NCBI GenBank assembly: GCA_003993805.1
Contig: RSEF01000019.1
Location: forward strand, 7,181,129-7,245,128
DNA length: 64,000 bases
Source of the DNA: Himantopus leucocephalus
Taxonomy: Eukaryota; Chordata; Aves; Charadriiformes; Recurvirostridae
Reading direction: 5' to 3'
The position numbers were made by a program, and so were the translations under genes. Numbering within the stretch: position 1 is the first letter of the stretch; the number at the start of each line of letters is the position of its first letter. The notes under the pieces were generated by a model that saw nothing but the letters and a program-made list of their open reading frames with translations, was not told the DNA's origin and searched no databases. Positions 11,761 through 22,510 of this stretch are shown piece by piece.

Positions 11761-13380
11761 CCACTGCAGACTTCAAAGGGAAGGGATACAGGGAAGCCTT
11801 CTATTCAAATATATTCCTGGCTTTGGAAGACATAACTTTCCAAGAAAATTACGAGATCAGCCATGCTGAGCCTGGGAGTGCTCAAACGCTCTCTAATTAG
11901 GCTGCTCTGCCTTTATGCTTCCCAGCAGGGGTATTTCTATAATACAGATGGGAGCCACTTACTGATGCAATCAAGCTGTTCCTGCAGCGGGGCGCATCCT
12001 CATAATGGTTTTCAAGGACTGATACATATCACGGTAATGGGAAGTCTGCTGGGACTCCCCAGGTGCCCCGCGCAGCCCGACGGGGAGCCCCCTGTCCCCC
12101 GCCTTGGTTTCTCTCTCTCTCTTGTTGGTGCACCTGCAACACCTCAGTGCTCTGTTTTCGGCTGGGTGAGCGGTAGGAAATTTCACAGCAGAGAACTGCT
12201 GTGGTTTCAGGTGCTGTACTCTGCAGGTGTGAACCACCCAACCGCTGTCTGCCCCCGGATTCAACCCCGCCTGAGCTCAGCGGAGTCGTCCCTCTGCTCC
12301 CTGCAACGTGAGTCGTGCCTGGGAGGAGGTCACGGGGAGCAAAACGCTTCTCGGGAAGAGATCAACGCTGTCGGGGAAAGCACCTCTGTGAGCAGTGGCA
12401 CCAAGGGGAGGAGGAATTCCTTTGGCCCAGGACTGCCGGTCAGCCCGCTCTGCAACCAACGGGCTGATTTGGGGCGAAACTTGTCAGAACTGTGGCAACT
12501 CAGAAGCCCTAGAGTTTTTGCCAGATTCCTTGGAAAATGGGCAACCGGATAAAAGGTATAAAAAGAAAAAAGGTTTGTGATGGAGGATGAGGAGGCAAGG
12601 CTATAAGGTGACCCGCCGGCCAGCACAGTTAAAAAAGATTCATTTCCTCGGGCACTCGGACCAAAAACTTGTAGCACTGAGAATCTGCACGTCCCTCTCA
12701 CGCTCATCAAACCCAGCAGAGCCCCGCTGACATGTGCCCACACAGCACCGGAGCCTGAGCCCCCTCCTCACCAAACCCACCGCAGCTTATGGGGTGGACA
12801 GCCCCCCTTGTCTTGGCAGCAGGTAAACAGCTTCTGCTAATGAAGCCTTGGTTTTCTGAGTCAGGCTTTGATTCCTTGAAAATGTAATATTGGGCTGTTT
12901 GTCAGCATGCCGAGCGCTGAACGGGCGAGGTGATCACGTCCCTGTTCCCTGGCCTGTCGTGTAAATCAGGGAGGTGACATGTTTTCAGTCTGGGGGATAG
13001 TTTGCAGAACAGATGGATGTTGTGGAGTGCAGGTGACATTGAAAGACTCGTTTGAAAATCTCCGCCATATTAAGTTGGATGTGGACCCAGAGATTGGCTG
13101 ATTGTGCAACTGTGGGTGTCCCGGTGACTGAAGATCTTAAATCACAATTTAAAAACACAGATATGGAGAATGCTACTTCACTGATGCTCCTTAAAGACGC
13201 ATTTCCAGAGGTCTGGAGTCACTAGATAGGACTGTCAGATATTTTAAGAGCCTCATTCAGTACCTGCATCATTGCACGTCGATGGAGGCACGACCACAGA
13301 TTAGAAATATAGAAAGACTTAGACTGGAAAACATAGTCCCAGTTCCATAGTTACATAGTTGGCCCTAAGTGACTTTCAGG
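11761..13380. other. Mixed noncoding stretch with a 229-codon open frame
   Basis: A forward ATG frame of 229 codons runs from 11863 to 12552. Its product is Ser/Gly/Leu-rich, with no signal peptide, domain or repeat that I recognise. Antiparallel frames of 60-137 codons overlap much of it. The first 150 bases are AT-rich and look more like noncoding DNA than an exon. From 12560 to 13380 nothing was recognised. I treat the frame as most likely chance. Confidence 0.4.
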
Positions 13381-14500
13381 ACGGCGAGATACCTGCACCG
13401 CTGTTCAGGAGCTTTACCTCTGCTCACCGCTGAATCGCTCCTGGGGCAGTGTGGAATGGGGCAGCCCCACGGCCCCCGGGGACTCCCTGGCTGGGGGCTG
13501 CTGTGGAACCGGAGCGTGGTCTCCCTCCACGGCTCACTCGGTGCTGCTCAAGGCTTTGCCTGCCCCACGGCACAGACCGCACTCTGCAGCGCGTGGGTGT
13601 TAACACGGGCTTGACATCCACGTCCACTGTTTCGCACTTTTCCTGGAGCTGTTTCACCTTCACTGAGGTGCGGCACAAGCCGCCTCCTCAACCCCCGCAC
13701 CCAGCCAGCCCCTCTGCCTGCCACTGCCGCTTCTCTGCACGCGTCTGAGGTCCCATCTGGGCACGACAAACCCCACTTACCGCCAGCCAACAGGAGCAAG
13801 CGCCTTGCTGGGAGCTGCGGAGACGCTCCTGCTGCAGACTGCGACAGCAGCAGCCCAGGCTGGCGGTGATGAGCCGCGGGAGAGGGTTAGGGAGCACTCC
13901 TCGAGGGGACGGCAGAAGGCACACACACTCCTGACAGTGCCCCAACATACACACAGCATCACTTCCATCTCCGTGGGCAAAGGTGCGGCAGGAACAGAAA
14001 TGGGAATTGATGGCTTAAAACCCACACACATAGTTGCAGGGAGAAAGGGAGTGTGAAATTTTGGACCAAAGGACATGGTGTTTTTTTCAGCCAGCTAGCT
14101 CCAGCAGGCAGTGCTGCTCTGCATCCATGGAAACAGCCTGCATGAGAGCTTGTCAGTGTTTGTTTTTCACCAGCATGCGTATGTGTGTGACCACATTGTC
14201 ATCAAATGCTGTGTAATCAGAGTTAATATTCACTGCTCGAACTACAGGCTCTTCCTTTGGAGACCTCTGTGTGCTTTGAAGAGGGCGACAGGCAGAGGAC
14301 AGGCAGCCGTCGGCAGCCTGGCTCGCAGCGGGGGTCCTGCCGCCCCGCTTTGGGGACGTGGCGCAGGGCCCTTCCAAGAGCATGGGAGGCAGGCGGGGAG
14401 GGCGGCGTCCTTCCGCAGGAACCTTCTTCCCCTCTTGAATCAGTGAAGTTCTTCCAGCCAAAGCCCAAATAACGCCCCAAACATCAGAACGCTTTGTGGA
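13381..14500. other. GC-rich spacer with no recognised gene
   Basis: This block is GC-rich with CpGs, with antiparallel frames of about 60-131 codons on both strands. The products are low-information Pro/Arg/Gly/Ser peptides. No repeat terminus, RNA gene or splice-defined exon was seen. Confidence 0.45.
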
Positions 14501-15540
14501 AGTGCGCTGAGAAGGAAGCACGTGTCCTTTCTGGATTCTGGATGACACAATTTTAAAATATCCTTGAATTTATATTTTTGAAAAATAAAGCTAAAGCTGT
14601 GAACAAGGAATCTTTCCTGTGAAATGTGTTGGGGAGATACAAGATAGCTGAGCAGCGCGGTGCCCCTCTGAGACCACTGGGAATTGTTGGACCACCAAGG
14701 TTCCTTGCGGGAGTTACCTGAAAACTCCTTTTTAACAGAACTTGCTGTAGCTACATCTGATTTCCCTGAAATGTGTTGGTTTATGTGTCCGTAATTCTAA
14801 TATAAGCGACCTCATTGTGGAGGCAGCTGAAAAAATGTGGGCTTACAACAGGTGCTAACTAAGCTTGGTTTTTCCTTTGGGAACGAGTTCCCTGGGACTG
14901 GCGAGCACAGGGAATGCACTGGAAAGGAGCAGCAGCGCTGGGGGGGATCAGGCTGAGCACCCTGACCCCCATGCTGCTACCTGCACCGATGCAACAGGAG
15001 GGAGATCTTCCATCTCACAGGAAAGAGTATTTATGAGGGGGAAATACCATATATGTAGAGAGAGAGACAGAGAGGTGTGCTTGGGAATGATTAACTGGAG
15101 TGACACACAGGGCAGGTAAATAAAAAGAGACAATTCTGCTCCAGGAAAAAGCAGCGTGTGATTGATAGTGTGCTACCCTGGCCATGCGGTCTCAGCATCC
15201 CAGGTGCCACGGCTGTCTGGAAGGGAAGGATGCTTGCAGGGAAACAAGACAGAATTTAACAAAATTGCTTGCAGAAAATGCTCCGGAGTCGAGACACTGA
15301 CGTTTTCTGATGGAGAAGTGGTCTGCTGGGAAATTTTCACCCAGGGCTGTGCGCGGCAGCTGGTCCTGCTCAGCGAGCGGCGCAGTGCCATTGCCGGCTG
15401 CGAGTGGCGGAGGTGACGAGGTGGCTCTGCAATGGGCGGCAGAGCAGGGGGGACAGGGAGAGCCCGTCTCCCCCGGGGTCTCTCTGGGTGGTTCCAGGTA
15501 TCAGCCCACCGTCCGGAGAAGAGACGGACAGACAGTGTCT
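14501..15540. other. AT-rich block then mixed spacer
   Basis: From 14501 to about 14870 the sequence is AT-rich and non-repetitive with AATAAA-like words. From 14871 to 15540 it is mixed, with a short GA-rich patch (about 15056-15075). No gene or transposon was recognised. Confidence 0.4.
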
Positions 15541-15871
15541 GGCTAAAAATGACTATTTGTGAAGATTGTTTCCTTTAATTGGTTCCAGCACCATGGCTTG
15601 TTCAATTTCTTTACGTATTTATTTATTTATTGGAGAGACTTAACTTTTCAGAAGAATGAGTTAGCTGTTTTGAACGTGCCTTTCTGGTGCCGTGACCCTG
15701 CCGGGGGTGCAGGTATCCCGTAAGAACAGCAGACGCCCAGACTCCTTTCCATTTGTCTTATTCATGAAGGCCAATTTTCTAACCTTGCTCTATGTAATTG
15801 TCTTGTCCTCAATCTAATATTCTAGGTTTATGAGGAACAACAAATCAATACTCTCTTTTTTGAAAACTGCT
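15541..15871. other. AT-rich noncoding with short TTTA repeat
   Basis: A short run of TTTA/TTAT units lies near 15616-15632. The remainder is AT-rich, non-repetitive noncoding sequence. Confidence 0.45.
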
Positions 15872-15936
15872 GATTAATTAATTGCTGGTGTCTGCCTGCA
15901 TGCTACAATTGTATTAGATGTCAGCAGTAATTAATT
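15872..15936 (+). other. Imperfect RNA-foldback (hairpin) in AT-rich DNA
   Basis: The forward strand can fold so that 15872-15894 pairs with 15915-15936: nine A/U-rich pairs (two of them outer extensions), one bulged A, then 13 pairs that include several G-U wobbles, enclosing a loop of about 20 bases. The size (about 65 bases) resembles a miRNA precursor. However, the many wobble pairs and the repeated TTAATTA words make the structure weak, and on the minus strand the wobbles become mismatches. The same TTAATTA arms could simply be homeodomain sites in an enhancer. No known miRNA was recognised. Confidence 0.2.
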
Positions 15937-16463
15937 TTTAAAGGAAATTGTTCTTGCTGGTTTTTGAACACCAGCTCAGATGCCATCTTCACTGCATATT
16001 CATCTGAAGGAACATTAGAGTGCTCCCAGCTGGGGCATATTCCTGACTGATGGGCTGATGAGCAGGACCAGCTCTGGGGGCAAAGGGGAAGGTGACGCAT
16101 CTGCACTACAGCTCCGGGGAGACTCTCACAACAGTTTCGAATTAAATATGTCACTTTGGCCTCTGAGAAAGTGAAAACGCATGCAGAAAACTGAGACAAA
16201 GATATGTATCCCTTTGGAAAAAGAATAACCATCTTTACCAACGTAGGGAAAAAAATCTGCAAGGTCCCCTTCTGCTGCTGTACAGACACATGTGCTGTTG
16301 TATCATATATACTTTGAAGGAAAATCACACCTCAGCTTTTTCTCTCTGGCATACAAATTACTTCTTATTAAAAACCAAACTCATCCGAGCTCTCGTTATA
16401 AGTTTTTAGAGAGACTACAGGATAAACAGGAAGGAAACAACCCATCCTCTCCTCCTGTTTTCC
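15937..16463. other. Noncoding, nothing recognised
   Basis: This is AT-moderate sequence with a 135-codon minus-strand frame (15921-16328) that has no recognisable domain. No repeat signature was seen. Confidence 0.45.
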
Positions 16464-16522
16464 ACATAACATAACATAACATAACATAACATAACATAAC
16501 ATAACATAACATAACATAACAT
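16464..16522. repeat. Pentanucleotide microsatellite (ATAAC)11
   Basis: Eleven uninterrupted copies of ATAAC run from 16466 to 16520, with partial units at each end. The perfect tandem order indicates an active or recent microsatellite. Its five-base period makes the minus strand encode a repeating MLCYV peptide; that frame is an artefact of the repeat. Confidence 0.97.
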
Positions 16523-17219
16523 GTATTTCTTAAAGTTTTGCTCAGGTTGGTTCTCTCCTTTGAAGGTCAAGTGCGGGAGCTCAGTCACGACTCTCTGCCT
16601 CCCACCTGCCAGGCCAGCTCGAAAACATCTGTCCATTTGTTCGACATCGAGGAGTATTTGAGACTGAATTCACGTTGCCTCTCCTTAACATTACTGCTCG
16701 GAGCCTTCCCTTTCTTTGTGTGTATAACAGATATACAATGCAATCCTTCCCTTTAGGTAAGCTTTCCTCTCAAAGCATGCACTTTAAAAAAATGTGTAGT
16801 GGGTGTCAGAATGGTATATGGCCGTCGTTTCCCTCACCACTGAAATGCAGCTGCCCCGGACTGGGCACTGCAGCTGCTCCGCAGGGCAGAGCGGGAGGAG
16901 GGCACAGCTACAGAGCAGCAAAGGGAGATAGTCCTCCCAGCTACCAGCGCGGGGGGTTTGGGAACGCTGGGATATAATTAAACAAACTGGGATTAAGCCA
17001 GGACACCAGTGTTAACACAAAGTGTCAAAAACTCTAATGTTCCAGGGGGTCCCAATTCATGGCAATTCTGCCAACTTTACAGCTTAATAAATGACACTAA
17101 TAACCCGGGAGCATCAGTACAACACCAGCGTGAGCTACAAGCCAGCAAAACACTTGCGAGTTGGCCTCATTATAAGCATGTGCTGAACTCCCATGGACTT
17201 TAACCAGCAGGGGAAGAGA
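16523..17219. other. Noncoding spacer, nothing recognised
   Basis: Composition is mixed, with short frames only. No transposon terminus or RNA gene was seen. Confidence 0.45.
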
Positions 17220-17580
17220 AGAATACCTTTTGTCGATTCACTGTTACGCTTTAAAAATGTCCCTAAAAGTTCTAGTGAAACCTCAGCTCTCCTAGTTGTT
17301 TCAGTGACTTATTAATTTAAACAGTTTCTTAATCTGATAGGCTTTTTCCTCTCCCTTTACCTGTTGCCTCAGGGTTATTTCTGTGAAATCACTTGAATTT
17401 CTTGTTGCATGAACATATTCCAATGCTACCAGCATTGATTTACTATATTGTACTGAGAATTAAGGGGTCATTTTCCATTGATGTTGGCTGTAGTTGGTAT
17501 CCTTTCCTATCCAGTTTGGTCTTCTGAGGGTCGAGCTTTTGATTTGCAGCTCTGAAACAGCGGGGGGAGGCAGGGGCAGC
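17220..17580. other. AT-rich block, possible regulatory DNA
   Basis: AT-rich, non-repetitive sequence with TTAATTTAA-like words. A short interrupted palindrome (CAATGCT, ACC, AGCATTG) lies at 17421-17437; arms of seven bases are within chance expectation for 64 kb. Confidence 0.3.
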
Positions 17581-18270
17581 GTATGGGGGGAGAGGTGATT
17601 TTAGCCTTGGTGTCCTGCTTGCTTCGCTGTCCTTGCTTTTTGGATACCTTTCCCCACCCTGACCTCTTTGTGCTTTCAGCAGCATCTCTGCTCCCCCAGC
17701 GGTGCAGATGTCAGCCGGGCTGGCGGTGCTTTTCCTCAGGCTCCTGCTGTGGGAGCCAGAGCCGAGCTGGAGCGAGAGCGTTCTCTTCTCTGGAGGACTC
17801 CACAAAGTTCACTGCCTCATTAAAGCTCCATTTGTCAAAGATGTGAGGAGGGAAAAAAACCCTTAAAGATTGAAAGTCCTGATGTCGTAGCAGTCTCTGC
17901 TTTCATCAGAAGACCTCCAGCCTGCCTGAAGAAATGCTGCTGCCGTTCGAGGTGCCGGGGGTCTAGGTGTTTGACAGACGGGGAGTGAGGTAAGCACAAG
18001 TAAATCTGCTCTGAGTTGTGGAAAATTTATAACGAAGGCAACTTGGGCCAAGTTTGTTTTTATACAAACGCTACTTGCAGCTGCTCTTCTACTCAAAGCT
18101 TTTCAATGACAGGAATTTCAGTCCCACTGCTGCAGGGGAAAATGCAGAGCGTTGGTGTATGTGTACCGGATGATGTGTGCTGGCGACGGGGCTGCGTCGG
18201 TAGACAGCCCCGGTTTGCTGTCGTTCTGCTGGGGCCATACGAACATCCCATAAGGGACTGACATGGGGTC
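17581..18270. other. Mixed noncoding spacer
   Basis: This stretch contains pyrimidine-rich and GC-moderate patches with antiparallel short frames. Nothing was recognised. Confidence 0.45.
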
Positions 18271-18355
18271 CCTGTGTGGCTATGGGCAAGTCACCTCTTC
18301 CGTCTGTAGCTCCGCTCCCCCTCCAGTAAATGTTGGGATGATGGTAGCCTCAGCT
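18271..18355 (+). mobile_element. MIR-like ancient SINE fragment
   Basis: The order of words follows the MIR right-hand core: a tgtggctatgggcaagtcac segment, a ctctt...ctgt segment, a ccctccagtaaatg segment, then gggatgatggtagc. In MIR these correspond to the region around the 'ggcaagtcacttaacctct' and 'atctgtaaaatggg' words. MIR is an ancient tRNA-derived SINE family with scarce, decayed copies in sauropsids. No tRNA-like head is visible and divergence is high, so boundaries and family assignment are tentative. Confidence 0.5.
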
Positions 18356-19162
18356 TTGCCTCCCCTCTCTGCACTTGAAAACTCTCCAGGGCAGGGTCCA
18401 AGCTGGGATGTCTGATACTCTGAGTCCCAGTCCAGCCTCTAAGCTACAAGAAGACCTTCTCTGAAAGCTGTAAGGCAGCTCAGCCCTCAGGTGTGCCCGG
18501 GCACCCTGCTCATCCCTGCTGCTCGTGTGTCAGCCTGGTCTGCACGAGCAGCTCCAGGACGCCCGGGCCAAGGGTGCCGGGGGTGCTTGGCTCCACGGTC
18601 CCTCCTTGACAGCAGCATCACTGTGACCATACTGAGTGCGGCGGCTTCTGCCTTAGGCCGTGTCCCAGCATGGTCCTAGAAGATGTTACGCCTTTCAACG
18701 CCCCCACCCCTGATGCAGGTGATGCCCTGAGCAGCACTTGGCAGGGATGCGGGAGGGCGAAGGAAATGGGCTTTTCTGGCAAATGCACGCTGTAGTTGCA
18801 GCTGCATTAAGAGATTTGGGCATAAAGGAGTGCAGAGGGTCACTACAGCTCCGGACTGCGCTGCATGTGTGCGGTAACGTCAGCTGGAGATCTGTCTTTT
18901 CTCCAAAACCGTTTTGGACGGAGGAGGAGAATGGAGCTGTGCTCACTCTTCTGACCTCTTGTTTAAAAACGTTCGGAACCACAGCGTTCAAACAGTCTGG
19001 CAGAATATTTTTCAATAAATCTTGAATGTGGCAGTTACATTTTCTATACTGTGCTGGAAAAAGGATTACAGTATTTACTGCAGAGACAGGAAGATTGATT
19101 CTCACTTGGAAAATCTGCCAGATTTCTTGATTTAGAGAGCTGATGATTGGTGGAGTGCTTAG
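18356..19162. other. Noncoding spacer, nothing recognised
   Basis: Mixed composition with antiparallel open frames of 60-136 codons lacking any recognisable domain. The first 100 bases could be the decayed 3' side of the MIR-like fragment, but similarity is too weak to call. Confidence 0.4.
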
Positions 19163-19183
19163 ACTTGATTTATATCAAGTTTT

Positions 19184-19199
19184 CTTGCTTGCTTGCTTG
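19184..19199. repeat. Short (CTTG)4 tandem repeat
   Basis: Four perfect CTTG units run into a pyrimidine-rich stretch. Just before it, at 19163-19180, ACTTGAT and ATCAAGT form a small interrupted palindrome. Confidence 0.85.
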
Positions 19200-20185
19200 C
19201 TTTCCTTTTTTCCCCTACATGGTCTTTTTATGTTAACATGAGCGAGTCTTATTTGGAATGGTTCTTTGTTTAACAAATATTGTTTTCTTTGGATATTTTT
19301 GATATTCCAGACAAAAGTCTTTTCTCTAATACCTGCTTTCTTGGAGTAATGTGACTAAATTTCACTTGCATGAGGTCTAAATAAAGTCACTGTGCTTTGT
19401 GGTGAGACCACCTACGCATATCTGTGCTGGGGACAGAGGCACACTATTTCAGAAACTTGAGTCCCTCTTGAGGACCTAATCTGAAATCTTTGAAAACATG
19501 TAAGCAATCTAAGCTCCTCAGTACATTCTTCTGAAACACTTTAGACCTCCTCTTAAATTAGCAAATGATTTGACTCAAGGAGAGGCAAATAAGTCAGCCG
19601 GTACACAGAGGCTCGGAGTTTTCCCACAGCCCCGTGCCGTCTCTGCCATCACAGCCCGCAGCGCACGGGGAGCAGCCGCCTGCCTGCGCCCTCCGACTCG
19701 GACCCTTGGGGTCGCCCTGCTGAAACGGGGAGGAAGAAGGCAGTGGGGTGGGTTTGTAACTTGACGATGGCGTCCATCAGCTCCACGGGGTTCTGAATCC
19801 CGCTCAGGAACTCTAAATTCAGCTGAATAATTTAAAACGGAGGCAAGCAAGCAAAGAAAATGAACCCATCACAGGCAAAGAAACTTAAAAGGATAATTGA
19901 TGCCCTATTGTTATCACTACAACAAGCATCTTATATCACAAAAATAATACATGGCACTCCTATATTACAATCAGTTCTGTATCATTAATTATACCATGAG
20001 ACGCTTGCTTTCCTGTCCTTTACTTTCTGGCCCAGCCAGTCCAGCTCTTAGTGCCTGTTCATAGCTCGACCCAATGCCCATCTCTTCCACCCATGCTAAC
20101 TGGGCACCCTGTGTGTTCTTTTGTCTTCCCTCCTTCCCCTATTTTCAAACATTTTATTCTGATTAATTAATAAGATCTGTTACTT
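19200..20185. other. Noncoding spacer
   Basis: AT-rich sequence is interrupted by a GC-rich patch at about 19600-19760 with frames open on both strands. From 19850 to 20160 it is again AT-rich. No gene or additional repeat was recognised. Confidence 0.45.
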
Positions 20186-21105
20186 TCAAAAATGGGTTCA
20201 CCAAATTCCTGAGCAAGTTTGCCAATGACACCAAGCTGTGTGGTGCAATCAACACACTGGAGGGAAGGGATGCCATCTGGAGGGACCGTGACAGGCTGGA
20301 GAGGTGGGCCCGTGTGAACCTCATGATGTTCAACAGGCCAAGTGCAAGGTCCTGCACGTGGGTCAGGGCAATCCCAAGCACAGATCCAGGCTGGGCAGAG
20401 AATGGATTGAGAGAGCCCTGAGGAGAAGGACCTGGGGGTGTTGGTGGACAAGAAGCTCAACATGAGCCGGCAATGTGTGCTTGCAGCCCAGCAAGCCCCC
20501 GGCATCCCGGGCTGCATCCCCAGCAGCGTGGCCAGCAGGGCGAGGGAGGGGATTGTGCCCCTCTGCTGCGCTCAGGGGAGACCCCCCTGCAGTGCTGCCT
20601 CCAGCTCGGGGGGTCCCGACAGCAGAAGGACATGGGGCTGTCTGTCGGAGCAGGGCCAGAGGAGGCCCCGGAGATGGTGCGAGGGCTGGAGCCCCTCTGC
20701 TGGGAGAACAGGCTGGGAGAGTTGGGGGGGTTCAGCCTGGAGAAGAGAAGGCTCCGGGGAGACCCGAGAGCCCCTTCCCATCCCTCAAGGGGCTCCAGGA
20801 TTGCTGAGGAGGGACTCTTGATCAGGGAGAGGAGCCATGGGATGAGGGGGAACACTTTGACACTGAAAGAGGGCAGATTTAGATGACATATCAGGAAGAA
20901 AGTCTTTCCTTTGAGGGTGGTGAGCCCCTGGCGCAGGTTGCCCCGAGAAGCTGTGGCTGCCCCATCCCTGGAGGTGTTCAAGGCCAGGTTGGACGGGGCT
21001 TGGAGCACCCTGGGCTGGGGGGAGGTGTCCCTGCCCAGGGCAGGGGGGTGGAACTGGTTGAGCTTTAAGGTCCCTTCCAGCCCAAACCATTCTACGATTC
21101 TATGA
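20186..21105 (+). mobile_element. CR1 LINE, 5'-truncated, end of ORF2 plus 3' terminus
   Basis: This is the best-preserved transposon in the window. It begins inside the reverse-transcriptase ORF2: peptide pieces such as GRDAIWRDRDRLERWARVNL and EKDLGVLVDKKLNMSRQCVL match the conserved C-terminal part of CR1 ORF2. The pieces lie in different frames; a one-base loss near 20334 breaks the first. Further on come the standard CR1 segments: the 'agaacaggctgggag' and 'ttcagcctggagaagagaag' words, 'ctccaggattgctgagg' and 'tccctggaggtgttcaaggc'. It ends with 'ggtcccttccagcccaaacc' and two terminal octamers (ATTCTACG at 21089, ATTCTATG at 21097). The copy lacks the endonuclease, most of the polymerase and the promoter, so it cannot move. 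The 5' boundary is uncertain by some 20 bases. Confidence 0.95.
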
Positions 21106-22190
21106 AATCAAATTATCATTAAAAAAATGCCAGGCAAGAAGTGATAGCTATTCTGTTGCGTAATACTATCAATTAATAGTATTTATGAGGGGATGCTCAC
21201 ACTGATTAGCACAGTTACAGTTGTATCAAACCACTGAGACAAAGTGATATAATTAATTATAAGAGAAAAGAGGAGGGAGAGGAGGATTAAAATCATAGAA
21301 CATCTGCAGTAAGGCATTGATTTTTATTTTTTTTATCTTTCCCGTTTTTTCTTCCCATCCTGCAGAGGGATGCTTTGTGAATGAAAAGATGAAATGCTTT
21401 GGGTAAACGACACCATCCTGAACTGGGCTGTGCAGCCCTGCCATGTTCCCTACGCTCTGTACCACTGCATCAAGGAACACGTACAAACCATCCCAGTCCA
21501 GGAGAACAGAGCTCCCGTCCCACATTGACATCCCAGCTTTTAATCTAAAGCATAGGTGGATGCTTCTTCCCCCTGTGGAAAAGTTGTGCTGGCCCCGAGA
21601 GCTCTGCAACAGATTGTCTAGACCTTTAAAAGTCAAGGTAAATAATATTTTCTTGGCCTAGCCATGGGAAGGAGGACAGACCATAGATCCGTGATTCCTC
21701 CAGTTCCCGGTCTCGTTTTCAGGTCTGTGAGCGAAGTTTGCCTCGCACCTAGTAGTGCCTAATAAGCCTGATTGAAAATGAACACATGCGTGCAAGATGT
21801 TTAAAAATGGTCCTCCACAAAATACCCATTAATATCTAACATTTACATTCATATTTTGAAGGGAAGTTTTGTTTTATTTTCTTCTGTTCAATATCATGTG
21901 GCTGAGCAGCAGCAGTCAAAGTGAGTAATAGTTGAATGTGCATAATCTTGATCTAATTACATTGGTATTGAATTGCAGGTGAAGCATTAAATTGATTTGA
22001 AAAAAATCTCTTTGCAAGTATCTAGTATTGATGAAAAGGTCATTATGCATTTGCAGTGAAGTCTGCTTCTGTGCAATGAGGTCAGACCGAGACCAGCGTA
22101 GTACTTGTGCCTCCAGGGTTTGAGTGGAAGTCAAATTCTGCATCAGACTAACGCCGACTGGCGCAGGCATGAATTTCACACTTCATACTT
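21106..22190. other. AT-rich noncoding stretch
   Basis: Sequence after the CR1 terminus is AT-rich with short TTAATTAT-like words. A 127-codon minus-strand frame (21253-21636) has no recognisable domain. Nothing else was seen. Confidence 0.45.
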
Positions 22191-22510
22191 CATGCAGCTT
22201 TCCGCTAATAAGAAGACATCTGGATTTATCTCTTATTAAATCTTTAGTGCTCTTTTAACAATAAATGGATATATAATTAACATAGGCAATCTTATTAAAT
22301 CCATATTAGGGCGCTTATTTGAGACAATTGACATTTTTAATTGGAGGTGTTGCTAAGTGCCTCCTCTTCTTACAATAGCGATTGTCGTTCTGTGCTAAAT
22401 GCGTCAGACCCGAGGCAGACAATGCCCATCAGGATGTTCCTCGGCTGGCACATGAGCTTTGAAACTGAACAAATAATTAATGCTGAATCATTTCATTTTC
22501 AATGACGGTG
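22191..22510. promoter_or_regulatory. Candidate conserved noncoding element
   Basis: This non-repetitive block has the texture of a developmental enhancer: TATAATTAACA, GACAATTGACA, TTTTTAATTGG, ACAATAGCGATTGTCG and ATAATTAATGC within about 250 bases. These are homeodomain and SOX-type cores, including an inverted ACAAT/ATTGT pair at about 22372-22386. It contains no open frame. The GC-rich sequence that follows (22511-22640) looks different. Conservation itself cannot be seen here. Confidence 0.38.

Noticed and set aside
11863..12552. 229-codon forward frame
   Set aside because: No domain, no splice or promoter evidence, and reverse frames are open over much of the same sequence.
16415..16636. 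Minus-strand frame with repeated MLCYV peptide
   Set aside because: It is only the translation of the ATAAC microsatellite, whose five-base unit keeps the frame open by chance.
20438..20886. Overlapping frames of 110-183 codons
   Set aside because: They lie within the CR1 relic; they are translations of decayed ORF2 and its 3' tail in wrong frames or strands.
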